From NCBI RefSeq assembly GCF_000144625.1, contig NC_014376.1, positions 3,038,001-3,102,000 on the forward strand: DNA of 64,000 nt, read 5' to 3'. Positions 55,771 to 64,000 of the stretch are shown here, one piece after another (position 1 is the stretch's first letter; each line of letters begins with the position of its first letter). Made by a program: the position numbers and the translations under genes. The DNA is from [Clostridium] saccharolyticum WM1 (GTDB lineage Bacteria; Bacillota; Clostridia; Lachnospirales; Lachnospiraceae). Below the pieces are notes generated by a model, which worked only from the letters and a program-made list of their open reading frames with translations, was not told where the DNA came from and did not search any database.

Positions 55771-56166
55771 TTATCTCCAATAGCTGTAAGAAGACTTGCA
55801 CTGACGGCCACTTTTTGTGGTTGCAGCCTTGGTTTTGGAACAGGAGCTGCTGTTTTTGCCGGTGGAGCAGCTGTTTTTGCTGGTGGAGCAGTTACTGCCG
55901 GAACAGGCAGCTCCCTTTGTACCGGTGGAACCGTTGGTGCAGGTGGAACCATTGGTGCAGGTCGTACCGTTGCTGCAGCTATTACCGTTGCTGTTACAGC
56001 CAAGCTTGCTTAAAATGCTGTTAATATCCCCAGACTGTCCAAAGCAGTTTGAGAGATTAATGCAATTACTTGTTGACGTAGGGCAGGTTGCTGCCTGTGC
56101 GGTCATAGGAACACCTACAGTAAGTGCCGTTGCTGCTGCTAAAACGAATACTGGTAATTTTCTCAT
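55771..56166 (-). CDS. Secreted Cys/Ser/Thr/Asn-rich low-complexity protein
   Basis: 131 residues. A clear signal peptide (MRKLPVFVLAAATALTVGVPMTAQA) is followed by a mature part with about 14 cysteines. The middle holds tandem hexads of the type CTNGST, then CSTSKNSCSTGKNSS, and the end is basic. The regular Cys spacing suggests disulfide cross-linking or metal binding outside the cell. It is a single gene with AGGAGG upstream. No family recognised. The hexad DNA is repetitive and may vary in copy number. Confidence 0.65.
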   Translation of the reverse strand: MRKLPVFVLAAATALTVGVPMTAQAATCPTSTSNCINLSNCFGQSGDINSILSKLGCNSNGNSCSNGTTCTNGSTCTNGSTGTKGAACSGSNCSTSKNSCSTGKNSSSCSKTKAATTKSGRQCKSSYSYWR

Positions 56167-56272
56167 GGTAATATCCTCCTTATTTGTTACATAATTATTA
56201 CATTTCTGTTACAAAGTGTATCATAACATACAGGAAATGGAATTTCACTAGGAGAAAATTGTCAATTTTCCT

Positions 56273-57151
56273 CTATTTTTCCAACTGGTACTCATTTACA
56301 GCCAATTTTAAGGCTCCCATAATGCCCTGATTATCATTTAAACTGGGAAGAACAATATAATGTTCCATGTCTTCAAGCTCTTTTGTTCTGATATATCCGG
56401 CCAACTGGCGCTTCACTTCTTCTCTTACCAAGGGCATCATATGTTCCTGATGCATCACGCCTCCCCCCAGAATAATGCGTTGGGGAGAAAGAACCATAAT
56501 ATAATCCACCAATGCCTGTGCAATATAATATGCCTCTAATTCCCATACTTCCTTCTGGCCGGCAAGCTCTATGCCCTTTTTTCCCCACCGTGCTTCTATG
56601 GCAGGACCGGAGGCAAGACCTTCCAGGCAGGTCCTGTGGTAAGGACATTTCCCCTCATAGCTGTCGTCCGGATGCTTAGACAGCAGCAAATGGCCTCCTT
56701 CCGGATGCAGCATGCCGTGAAGCAGCTTTCCATTGGCAATGATCCCGGCTCCAACTCCGGTGCCTATGGTGATGTACATGCTGTTTTCAAGACCTTTGGT
56801 GATCCCCCAGGTAGCCTCTCCCAAAGCAGAACCATTTACATCTGTGTCAAATCCAACCGGGACTAAAAGGGCTTCCTTCAGGACTCCCACTATGTTATAG
56901 TTGGCCCATGCAAGTTTTGGTGTGGTGGTGATGTAACCATAGGTTTCTGAGTTCCTGTTTAAATCAATAGGGCCGAAGCAGCCGATTCCCAGCGCTTCGA
57001 TATCCTTATCCTTAAAGTATGCAATCAGCTTTGGCATGGTGATTTCCGGCGTTTCCGTAGGTATGGAAACCCGTTCAAAGATTTCCCCGTTTTCATCGCC
57101 TATGGCACAAACCATCTTTGTTCCGCCTGCCTCTAATGCTCCAAGTCTCAT
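56273..57151 (-). CDS. ROK-family fructokinase/glucokinase
   Basis: About 292 residues from ATG 57151 (AAAGGAGG upstream). LGALEAGGTKMVCAIGD is the ATP-binding start, IGCFGPIDLN and TTPKLAWAN the sugar-site region, TIGTGVGAGII the phosphate motif, and EGKCPYHRTCLEGLASGPAI the Zn-binding ROK signature of fructokinases. It phosphorylates fructose or another hexose in the cytosol. It follows manA by 17 bases, which makes fructose or mannose metabolism likely. Confidence 0.88.
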   Translation of the reverse strand: MRLGALEAGGTKMVCAIGDENGEIFERVSIPTETPEITMPKLIAYFKDKDIEALGIGCFGPIDLNRNSETYGYITTTPKLAWANYNIVGVLKEALLVPVGFDTDVNGSALGEATWGITKGLENSMYITIGTGVGAGIIANGKLLHGMLHPEGGHLLLSKHPDDSYEGKCPYHRTCLEGLASGPAIEARWGKKGIELAGQKEVWELEAYYIAQALVDYIMVLSPQRIILGGGVMHQEHMMPLVREEVKRQLAGYIRTKELEDMEHYIVLPSLNDNQGIMGALKLAVNEYQLEK

Positions 57152-57168
57152 ATCCTTTCGCCTCCTTT

Positions 57169-58101
57169 TTATTCTGGGTTGGAACAGATGACAGACATCT
57201 TTCCTTCCAATCTGCATTCTCCGCTTTTTGCCGGTATGATGAAATGCTGACCGGCTTCTAAAGGTATCCCGTTCACCGAGCCTTTTCCGCTTATGACGCT
57301 CACATTGGTAAAATATGTTCCAAATTCCTTTGTAAATACACCGTCAATATCATATTTATCCACGGAGTAAAACTGACTGGTCACCAAATGGGTGTGGACT
57401 GCACCAGGTACTTTCTCTGTTTCCGGATGGGTCTGTTCTTCTTCAAAAGGTGCCTTTATGTTGGCAATGCTCTCTTCCACATGCAGCTGCCTTGGTTTTC
57501 CATTGGACAAACGGTCATAATCATAGACCCGGTACGTAATATCGCTGCTCTGCTGGGTTTCAAATACCAGGGTTCCTCCCTTGATTGCATGAATACAGCC
57601 AGGATTGATCTGGAAAAAGTCCCCTTTTTTAATTGGAACGGTACGAATAAATTCCTTCCACCGGTGATCCCGTATCATGGATTCCATCTCTTCCCGATCC
57701 TTGGCATAGTGGCCGACCGCTATTTCAGTTCCCGGCTCACAGTCCAGAATATACCAGCACTCTGTTTTACCAAGAGAGCCGTTTTCGTGGATGTTCGCAT
57801 AGCTGTCATCGGGATGGACCTGGATGCTTAGGTCATCTCTTGCATCAATGATCTTAACCAGAAGAGGGAACTGGTCTCCCGGATAATTCCCGAACAGCTC
57901 CGGTTCCTCTTTCCACAGGCTGCTAAGCTTTCTGCCGTCATATATTCCTCCCGCAATCTTACACTCCCCGTTCTTATGGGCACTGACTGCCCAGCATTCT
58001 CCGGTGGTTTCGCTTGGTATCTCATAGCCGAATACATCCCGAAGTCTGGTACCGCCCCAGATGGCCTCCATAAACACAGGCTCCAGAAACAAAAGTTCCA
58101 T
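57169..58101 (-). CDS. manA: Mannose-6-phosphate isomerase, class I
   Basis: 310 residues, the short Firmicutes form: WGGTRLRDVFGYE near the start, SIQVHPDDSYA (Zn His and Gln), KTECWYIL (Zn Glu), FQINPGCIHAI (Zn His) and a cupin C-terminus. It interconverts mannose-6-phosphate and fructose-6-phosphate. AGAAGGAGG ribosome site. It probably shares a transcript with the ROK kinase. Confidence 0.92.
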   Translation of the reverse strand: MELLFLEPVFMEAIWGGTRLRDVFGYEIPSETTGECWAVSAHKNGECKIAGGIYDGRKLSSLWKEEPELFGNYPGDQFPLLVKIIDARDDLSIQVHPDDSYANIHENGSLGKTECWYILDCEPGTEIAVGHYAKDREEMESMIRDHRWKEFIRTVPIKKGDFFQINPGCIHAIKGGTLVFETQQSSDITYRVYDYDRLSNGKPRQLHVEESIANIKAPFEEEQTHPETEKVPGAVHTHLVTSQFYSVDKYDIDGVFTKEFGTYFTNVSVISGKGSVNGIPLEAGQHFIIPAKSGECRLEGKMSVICSNPE

Positions 58102-58249
58102 CTGTTTTCCTCCTTCTGTAGTGATTTATGCACTGCCTATATTTTACCTGAATATGGGAAAAAGGAAAAGAGGTATTTCTATTTTTTACAAAATAAAAAA
58201 GTGCCGGAATGTCCGTGATCCGGATTCATTCTGACACCTTTCTTTATTT

Positions 58250-59044
58250 TTATTGGGAATCTCTGCCATATATCTCAATCTGGGTAAGAGCCGGAAACGG
58301 GGAAGGATCATCAGCTTTTATGAGATCGCTTAATTTCACCCATGTGATATTCTTTCTTTCTATAGAAAACAGATGGGGTTTCACGCTCTTTTCCATTTCC
58401 ACTCTCTCTTCCGTTCCGTCGGAAAACGTGAACCTTGCCTTTATCCACCAGTTATCATGAGGAAAATCTGCCCGTGTATAAAGAACAATCTGATTGAAAT
58501 CAACCGGCCGTCCAAAATCAACCGTCATTTCCGCATCATCCTGACGGTTGATTCCCCAGGATTCATAGGGCCATGCACCATGGGATTCGTTGGCAAGAAC
58601 GCCGTCAATGGCATTGCGCGCCGCAAACACAGCTTCCCCTCTGGTTTCCACATTGGCATAGGCATGAGGGAAGCAGCCCGTATCTCCGTGCTGGTCCATG
58701 ACATTCTTTGCTAAATTCCGGTAAATGCCCGTTTCTTGGTCAAAGGCTTTCCGAATGGTCAGATAGTGACGCTCTCCGGTAAAAGCCTGGGGATTATAGG
58801 AAATTTTTTTCTCCCCAAAGGGTATGGTATATACGATTTCCTCTTTTGTCAGATAGACAAAGGACTCATCCATGCAGTCATCAATCCGCACCACATAATG
58901 GGCGCAGGGGGTATCCGTAGTGAAAACAATCACATCCCCTTCCTCATATTCCCCTTCCAATACCAGGACTGCCTGATCCTCACTCAATACGGAGGCCTTT
59001 ATTCCGCCATTTTGGTTTTTTACAGCTATTGATACATTCGCCAT
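58250..59044 (-). CDS. Hypothetical protein with discoidin (F5/8 C)-like C-terminal domain
   Basis: About 264 residues from ATG 59044 (GGAGG seven bases upstream). The N-terminal part is beta-rich (VLVLEGEYEEGDVIVFTTDTPCAHYVVRIDD). From ~150 NAIDGVLANESHGAWPYESWGINRQDDAEMTVDFGRPVDFNQIVLYTRADFPHDNWW has the galactose-binding/discoidin pattern used for carbohydrate contact. There is no signal peptide. Start and stop overlap with the GntR gene show co-expression. A role in carbohydrate handling is inferred from fold and context. Confidence 0.55.
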   Translation of the reverse strand: MANVSIAVKNQNGGIKASVLSEDQAVLVLEGEYEEGDVIVFTTDTPCAHYVVRIDDCMDESFVYLTKEEIVYTIPFGEKKISYNPQAFTGERHYLTIRKAFDQETGIYRNLAKNVMDQHGDTGCFPHAYANVETRGEAVFAARNAIDGVLANESHGAWPYESWGINRQDDAEMTVDFGRPVDFNQIVLYTRADFPHDNWWIKARFTFSDGTEERVEMEKSVKPHLFSIERKNITWVKLSDLIKADDPSPFPALTQIEIYGRDSQ

Positions 59045-59046
59045 GA

Positions 59047-59748
59047 TCAATCCTCCTGCTCTTCCTGTTCAAAATAATCTTTATATTCTACTTCTATCTG
59101 ATATTTCATTCTCTTCATGCTGTAATACAGATGTTCTTTCAGAGACCGCTCCAGGCCCTGAATATCCTTTTTCTCCAGCAGTTCGAAAAGCTCTGTATGC
59201 TCTCTGATGATTCTGGTAAAATCTGTTTCAGTTACAAAATCAAGCATACGGAATCTGGTGTAGTGTAACTGTTGGGCCTGTATCATATCCCAAAGCTTCT
59301 GCTTTCCGGTGGCCTGATACCATATGGCGTGCATTTGGGCATCCATACGGTAAAACTGCTCCGGTTCAAACCCTTTTTCCAGAATCAGAGCCTGCTGCTT
59401 GCGGATCATATACCGGATTTCCTCCATCCAGAGAGGAGTGGCCATTTTCATAAAATCCCGCATGACCATGGTTTCCACAGCAACGCGCATGTATATCATC
59501 TGTTTGATATTATCAAGATTCAAAAGCGTTACCTGTGTACCGGAATATGGCACCGAATTGACAAAGCCCTGTTCCTGAAGCCGTCTTACCGATTCTCTTA
59601 CCGGGGTCCGGGATACGCCGAACCGTTCACAGATTTCATTTTCGCTGATGATCTGTCCGGGCTTTAACTCCAGGTCCAGAATCTCCTGCTTTAAGGTTTC
59701 AAACACAAGTTCGCCTCGGTTTTTATAGGTTTTGGTTTTTCCTTCCAT
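59047..59748 (-). CDS. GntR-family regulator, FadR/FCD subgroup
   Basis: 233 residues: a winged helix (residues ~10-75; LKPGQIISENEICERFGVSRTPVRESVRRLQEQGFV) and a helical FCD ligand domain with Asp/His residues that normally hold metal and a carboxylate ligand (MDAQMHAIWY, REHTELFELLE). FCD regulators respond to sugar acids and other organic acids, in line with the gluconate-type dehydrogenase upstream. A palindrome typical of this subgroup is at 60775. Confidence 0.88.
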   Translation of the reverse strand: MEGKTKTYKNRGELVFETLKQEILDLELKPGQIISENEICERFGVSRTPVRESVRRLQEQGFVNSVPYSGTQVTLLNLDNIKQMIYMRVAVETMVMRDFMKMATPLWMEEIRYMIRKQQALILEKGFEPEQFYRMDAQMHAIWYQATGKQKLWDMIQAQQLHYTRFRMLDFVTETDFTRIIREHTELFELLEKKDIQGLERSLKEHLYYSMKRMKYQIEVEYKDYFEQEEQED

Positions 59749-59880
59749 AGAACCCTCTCCGTCCTCTATAGACCTGTTAAAAAATATGCCATGACCTCCG
59801 CTTGGAAAGCAGACATCATGGTCATATTTTTAGCATCAGGACCGGCCTGGAAAATGCCTGCCTGAATATAAATCTTCCTG

Positions 59881-60693
59881 TTACTGTGGCTGTTTGCCGA
59901 TGTAAGCTAAAATACCGCCGTCTACATACAGAATATGTCCGTTTACAAAGTTGGAAGCGTCAGAGGAAAGGAACACGGCCGGGCCTGCCAGATCCTCCGC
60001 CTCTCCCCAGCGTCCTGCCGGTGTCTTGGCAATGATAAACTGGTCAAAGGGGTGTCTGGAGCCATCAGGCTGAGTCTCACGAAGAGGTGCGGTCTGCGGG
60101 GTTGCAATGTATCCAGGTCCAATGCCGTTGCACTGAATGTTAAATTCACCGTACTCAGATGCAATGTTCTTGGTCAGCATCTTAAGTCCGCCCTTTGCTG
60201 CTGCATATGCAGAAACTGTCTCACGTCCAAGCTCGGACATCATAGAGCAGATGTTGATGATCTTTCCGTGACCTTTTTTGATCATGGACGGGATCACTGC
60301 CTTGGCTACGATAAACGGAGCGTTTAGATCAACGTCAATTACCTGTCTGAACTGCTCGGCAGTCATATCGCACATGGGAATGCGCTTGATAATGCCCGCA
60401 TTGTTTACCAGGATGTCGATCACGCCGACCTCATTCTCAATTTGAGCTACCATGGAATTTACGCCCTCTTCGTTGGTCACGTCACATACGTAACCATGGG
60501 CTTCTATTCCTTCTTCTTTATAGGCGGCAATTCCTTTATCCACCAATTCCTGCTTAATATCATTAAAAACGATGGTTGCACCTGCTGCTGCAAGAGCCTT
60601 AGCTATGGCAAATCCAATGCCATAGGAAGCGCCTGTGACTAATGCAACTTTTCCGTCAAGGGAAAACTGGTTTGCTAAGTAATCCTTATTCAT
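59881..60693 (-). CDS. SDR-family sugar-acid dehydrogenase (gluconate 5-dehydrogenase / KduD-like)
   Basis: 270 residues: the cofactor motif TGASYGIG, NNAG at ~95, catalytic Ser in CSMMSELG and YxxxK in SAYAAAKGG, and IGPGYIATPQT. Best fit is gluconate 5-dehydrogenase or 2-dehydro-3-deoxy-D-gluconate 5-dehydrogenase (KduD). Ribosome site AAAGGAGAGATTGAATC. It leads the cluster with the GntR gene 130 bases downstream, and its promoter region carries two palindromes. Precise substrate cannot be settled. Confidence 0.82.
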   Translation of the reverse strand: MNKDYLANQFSLDGKVALVTGASYGIGFAIAKALAAAGATIVFNDIKQELVDKGIAAYKEEGIEAHGYVCDVTNEEGVNSMVAQIENEVGVIDILVNNAGIIKRIPMCDMTAEQFRQVIDVDLNAPFIVAKAVIPSMIKKGHGKIINICSMMSELGRETVSAYAAAKGGLKMLTKNIASEYGEFNIQCNGIGPGYIATPQTAPLRETQPDGSRHPFDQFIIAKTPAGRWGEAEDLAGPAVFLSSDASNFVNGHILYVDGGILAYIGKQPQ

Positions 60694-60751
60694 GATTCAA
60701 TCTCTCCTTTACTAATTTTTTTGGGGTCAGTTATCTCATGATTCTTGTGTT

Positions 60752-60788
60752 TTGAAATGTATTCAAACCATTAAATTTGTATACAAAT
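60752..60788. promoter_or_regulatory. Palindromic operators upstream of the sugar-acid dehydrogenase
   Basis: ATTTGTATACAAAT (60775-60788) is a perfect 14-base palindrome of the FCD-GntR type, and TTTGAAATGTATTCAAA (60751-60767) is a second, imperfect one. They lie 60-95 bases ahead of the SDR start, fitting control by the nearby GntR protein. Confidence 0.65.
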
Positions 60789-60980
60789 CCAACACCTTGT
60801 ATATATGCTAACATATCCCATTTCTTTTTTCAATGTACATAATTAACAAACAATGCTGTTTTTATTTATCTAAAATTCTCCAAGTGATGGTCCTTTGTCC
60901 GGAACCGGTCTGTCCCGCCCTTTTATCATCTAAAAATGCACTCGGGGTTCTCATTCGTCCGGTTCTTTGACCGGGGAGTC

Positions 60981-61700
60981 AAGACCACCCGTAAAACGGG
61001 TGGCTTGTGAAAAGGGTATAACCCTTTGATACTAGGCCAGCGTCTCAAGGCGCTGGCTTTCACTTCGTTCAAGCCACTATGCTTTTGACTCGTCGCCGCC
61101 CCTGAAGGGGCCTTTGTAATACCGACTAACCCTTAAAAGGGTCCTCGTATTCTTTTACACTTAGTTTATCTTGCATAATATCCGCTTTTTCCTGCTCCTG
61201 TATATATTTTCGGATGGTGTCCTCATTTAGTCCTACTGTGCTTACATAGTATCCTTCCGACCAAAAATGTCGGTTTCCGAATTTATACTTTAGGTTTGCG
61301 TGGCGATCAAACATCATAAGGGCGGATTTGCCTTTTAGATAACCCATAAAACTGGATATGCTAATTTTAGGCGGAATACTTACCAGCATATGTACATGAT
61401 CCGGCATAATATGGCCTTCTAAGATTTGGACCCCCTTATAATTACATAGTTGCTTCAAGACTTCTCTCAAATCTTCCTTGTATTATAAATTACTTTTCGT
61501 CTATACTTAGGTGTGAAGACGATATGATATTTGCACATCCATTTCGTGTGTGCCAGTTCATTGGCTTTCTTCGCCATTGAAATCACCTTTCCTTTCTCTA
61601 ATAGTGGCTTGGACACCTCTATTATAATCGGAAAGGTGATTTTTTGTATAACTTACTGACTCGCACCCGCATAGCGGGTGGTTTATTATTTCACATGGAT
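60981..61700 (-). mobile_element. IS200/IS605-type element, single transposase, degenerate
   Basis: Limits are approximate. One side has GACCACCCGTAAAACGGGTGG and further GC-rich hairpins (AAGGGTATAACCCTT, CCAGCG/CGCTGG) near 60985-61050; the other has CACCCGCATAGCGGGTGG near 61665. Such subterminal hairpins are recognised by TnpA. No tnpB gene is present, so it belongs to the IS200-like group. Confidence 0.7.
61126..61576 (-). pseudogene. IS200/IS605 TnpA (Y1 HUH transposase) with frameshift
   Basis: ATG 61576 opens a frame reading MAKKANELAHTKWMCKYHIV and FTPKYRRKVIYN, the normal TnpA start, which then runs into stops. The rest of the protein continues in another frame from about 61490: REVLKQLCNYKGVQILEGH, MPDHVHMLVSIPP (the HUH histidines), and YYVSTVGLNEDTIRKYIQEQE (catalytic Tyr region). 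A small deletion or insertion near 61480-61500 separates the two. Transposition in cis is unlikely unless frameshifting restores it. Confidence 0.8.
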
Positions 61701-61756
61701 TCATTTCTCTTAAAGAGAAACTCACCCATGTTCAACAGGCTAAAGCCCATAATCAA

Positions 61757-61793
61757 AAATCCCGGTTTCCGCAAGGAAAACCGGGATTTTGGT
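61757..61793 (-). terminator. Terminator of nrdD
   Basis: AAATCCCGGTTTTCC and GGAAACCGGGATTTT pair around TTGC on the minus strand, about 40 bases after the stop codon. Confidence 0.85.
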
Positions 61794-61832
61794 GTTTCAA
61801 TCCTGTTTCTGTAGTATGTCAGTCTTCCGGTA

Positions 61833-63905
61833 TCACACCTCCAAAGACATCATTTTTCTGTTTTTGAATTCCTGTATTTTTCCCTCATTCCAGTCATGGA
61901 CGGGCCGGTAATATCCTGCAATCCTGCTGTATACGTCTGTCTGCTTCCCGCATATTGGACAATTCTCCTGACTCCCTGAAAGATACCCGCAGCTATGGCA
62001 GATGGAATACACCGGTGTGAATGTCATATACGGAAAGCCGTAATTTTCCGTCATCATTTTCAAAGAGTCACGGACCCTTCTCCAGTCCTTTTCTTCCTGT
62101 TCTATGTATACGGAGAAAACAGTGCCCGCCGTATAAAGAGGCTGGACCGCATTCTGATTATCCAAAGCCTCTGATAGTGTTCCTTCAAAATCGGAGGAGA
62201 GCTTGGTGCTGTTGGTATAATAAGGGACATCCCCTTGTTTTCCTCCTGTCCTGATGTCCGGGAACTCCTTTTTATCAATCATTGCCAGACGATAGGCGGC
62301 TGATTCCGCAGGAGTCGCCTCCAGGCAGTACAGGCTTTGATACTCCAGCTGATATCCAATCAGTTTTTTCTTTAGGTGGTTCAGCACATCCGCCGCAAAA
62401 TCCCTGGTCCGTCGAGAATCCATTCCAGCCTTCAGCCAGGAAGCATTAAGCCCTGCCTCGTTCATTCCAATGATGCCGATGGAAGAAAAGTGGTTTTCCA
62501 GTGTTTCCAGATAACAGGCCGTATAAGGATACAGCCCATTTTTTAACAGCCTGCCGATCACATCCCGTTTGATCTTCAAGGATCTGGCAGCAATATCCGT
62601 CACCTGATCCAGACGTTTATAAAAATCCGCTTCATCCGAAGATAAATATCCGATCCGGGGAAGATTAATGGTCACCACCCCAATGGATCCGGTATTTTCC
62701 CCATAACCAAAGTATCCTCCTGCCTTTCTCCGAAGCTTTGTAAGATCGGGAGTAATGCCTTCATAGGAGATCCGTACATCCCCTGTCACCGGACCTCCTT
62801 TGATATAATTGGAAAAATATGGGGTACCATAATGGGAAGCAAGGGAAAACAACAGGCGGTTATTCTCTGTATCCGACCAGTCAAAATCTTCAGACAGACC
62901 ATAGACTGGAATGGGATACTGGAATCCCATTCCCCCTGCATCTCCTGCCATCATGGTCTCTAAAAAAGCGCGGTTTACCATATTCATCTCTGCCTGACAA
63001 TCCCCATAGGTAAAGTCCATCCGCCTGCCTCCCACAATGGCCTTTTCAGTCTTCATATCCTTCGGAACTGTTAAATCCAGGGAAATATGAGAAAACGGAG
63101 CCTGGGTTCCCCACCGGCTGGGCGTGTTTACCCCGAACACAAAAGCCTCCATGCATTTCTTAACCTTGTCATAGGAAAGGCCATCGGCCCTTACGAAAGG
63201 CGCCAGATATGTGTCAAAGGATGAGAAGGACTGGGAAGCGGCCCATTCGTTCTGCATGATCCCCAGAAAATTAACCATCTGGTTGCACAGGGTCGCCAGA
63301 TGCTTTGCAGGAGAGGCCGTAATCTTTCCTGTAATTCCTCCAAGTCCGTCCAGGAGAAGCCTTTTTAAGGACCAGCCGCAGCTATATCCCGTCAGCATGG
63401 ACAGGTCATGGATATGGATGTCGCCCCGGTTATAAGCATCTGCGATCTCTTTGTCGTATATTTCAGAAAGCCAGTAATTTGCCGTCACAGCCCCGGAATT
63501 GTTAAGGATCAGTCCTCCAACGGAATAGGTCACCGTAGAATTCTCCTTTACATGCCAATCCTCTACTTTTACGTAATTATCCACCACATCCTTATAATCC
63601 AAAGTGGTGCCTCCCAGGCTCCTGATCTTCGCCCTCTGCTTCCGGTAAAGGATGTATGCCTTTGCCACATCCGTATATCCCGTCTCCTCCAGAACCTTTT
63701 CTACACTGTCCTGGATCTCCTCTACTGCCACCCGGTCTTCCTTTACCTTATCCTTAAAATCAGAAGCCACTCTCAAGGCCAGCAGTTCCACAATGCTGTC
63801 CGTATAATATTTTCCGGTTGCAGTAAATGCTTTTTTCATGGCTTCTTTCACCTTAGACAAATCAAAGCCGGCTTCCGCTCCATCCCTTTTTATTACCTTC
63901 AACAT
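61833..63905 (-). CDS. nrdD: Anaerobic ribonucleoside-triphosphate reductase (class III)
   Basis: 690 residues. An ATP-cone domain at the start (VIKRDGAEAGFDLSKVKEAM, to ~95) is the allosteric site. The barrel follows with TYSVGGLILNNSG, INLPRIGYLSS and the active-site region. The C-terminal Zn site is CHSCGYLSG ... CPICG, and the glycyl radical loop is SRIAGYYRPVHDW (~663). It makes dNTPs without oxygen using a glycyl radical made by NrdG. nrdG is not downstream; an IS200 remnant and the sugar cluster follow instead. GGAGAAGG ribosome site. Confidence 0.95.
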   Translation of the reverse strand: MLKVIKRDGAEAGFDLSKVKEAMKKAFTATGKYYTDSIVELLALRVASDFKDKVKEDRVAVEEIQDSVEKVLEETGYTDVAKAYILYRKQRAKIRSLGGTTLDYKDVVDNYVKVEDWHVKENSTVTYSVGGLILNNSGAVTANYWLSEIYDKEIADAYNRGDIHIHDLSMLTGYSCGWSLKRLLLDGLGGITGKITASPAKHLATLCNQMVNFLGIMQNEWAASQSFSSFDTYLAPFVRADGLSYDKVKKCMEAFVFGVNTPSRWGTQAPFSHISLDLTVPKDMKTEKAIVGGRRMDFTYGDCQAEMNMVNRAFLETMMAGDAGGMGFQYPIPVYGLSEDFDWSDTENNRLLFSLASHYGTPYFSNYIKGGPVTGDVRISYEGITPDLTKLRRKAGGYFGYGENTGSIGVVTINLPRIGYLSSDEADFYKRLDQVTDIAARSLKIKRDVIGRLLKNGLYPYTACYLETLENHFSSIGIIGMNEAGLNASWLKAGMDSRRTRDFAADVLNHLKKKLIGYQLEYQSLYCLEATPAESAAYRLAMIDKKEFPDIRTGGKQGDVPYYTNSTKLSSDFEGTLSEALDNQNAVQPLYTAGTVFSVYIEQEEKDWRRVRDSLKMMTENYGFPYMTFTPVYSICHSCGYLSGSQENCPICGKQTDVYSRIAGYYRPVHDWNEGKIQEFKNRKMMSLEV

Positions 63906-63927
63906 GTCCGTCCTTCTCCTTTAAAAC

Positions 63928-64000
63928 CTATTTGACCTGGTAGATCATGATGCTGTCCCTGCTATGTAATTCCTGCTGGAAATATCCGCTTTCCCCATTG
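63928..64000 (-). CDS. C-terminal end of an unidentified protein (partial)
   Basis: The minus-strand frame reads NGESGYFQQELHSRDSIMIY then QVK and a TAG at 63928, 22 bases before nrdD. Only 23 codons are visible, with normal composition; the family cannot be judged. Confidence 0.5.
   Translation of the reverse strand, partial: NGESGYFQQELHSRDSIMIYQVK

Overview
The window looks like a spore-forming, anaerobic Clostridia genome, most likely Lachnospiraceae (Lacrimispora/Enterocloster-like). This is inferred from Clostridia-type ICE families, an oxygen-sensitive class III ribonucleotide reductase, strong GGAGG Shine-Dalgarno sites, and mother-cell-type promoters in front of Cys-repeat genes. 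It has two parts: an integrative conjugative element (ICE) from base 1 to about 38.8 kb, and ordinary chromosome from about 38.8 to 64 kb.

The ICE is read almost entirely on the minus strand. From promoter-proximal to distal it carries: small accessory genes (DUF6075-like, DUF4314, an HTH protein, a Dam-type methylase, an AbrB-like protein, YodL, SpoVG); a complete Tad-type pilus machine (two DUF6133 pilin-like proteins, prepilin peptidase, CpaB, TadZ/CpaE, TadA/CpaF, TadB, TadC, a DUF4320 pseudopilin and a TadF-like protein); a DUF6550-like protein and a large Trp-rich exported protein; and a type IV secretion core (VirB2-like DUF3852, VirB6-like, VirB3-like, a separate VirB4 N-terminal-type protein, the VirB4 ATPase and an NlpC/P60 wall hydrolase). 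An amidoligase plus gamma-glutamylcyclotransferase pair, DUF3846 and DUF6103 genes, a ribbon-helix-helix protein, an oriT-like region and a MobP-type relaxase with Sel1 repeats follow. The relaxase runs off the left edge. No coupling protein or integrase is in view.

A 10-kb cargo block (about 12.05-22.14 kb) interrupts the secretion operon directly after the VirB2-like gene. It holds a YdcZ transporter, an AI-2E-type permease, a CNNM/CorC protein behind an attenuator-like leader, an APH-like kinase with an altered catalytic loop, two ABC-2 exporters, a split chrB, and broken DUF1259 and EamA fragments. Imperfect repeats of the 3' end of the VirB2-like gene lie at 12.02, 15.44 and 22.15 kb, suggesting stepwise accretion of two modules.

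The right side of the ICE holds an IS110-family transposon with a possible bridge-RNA end and an orphan PD-(D/E)XK-type protein. It abuts the 3' end of an RlmD/RumA-type rRNA methyltransferase gene, a plausible attachment site.

The chromosome then carries the methyltransferase with a long repetitive N-terminal extension and an upstream minisatellite, a ProX-like tRNA deacylase, a diguanylate cyclase, an XRE regulator, Xaa-Pro aminopeptidase, dihydrolipoamide dehydrogenase, a HAD phosphatase, tRNA-Pro(GGG), a CAT-like acetyltransferase and tRNA-Val(GAC). After these come a duplicated Cys-rich repeat-protein locus, a siderophore ABC operon with a divergent AraC regulator, small possibly spore-related proteins, a sugar/sugar-acid cluster (ROK kinase, ManA, GntR, SDR), a broken IS200 transposase and nrdD.

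The two most interesting points are the hybrid Tad-pilus/T4SS layout of the ICE and a short Met-ending C-terminal tail shared by several unrelated ICE accessory proteins, including the amidoligase itself.
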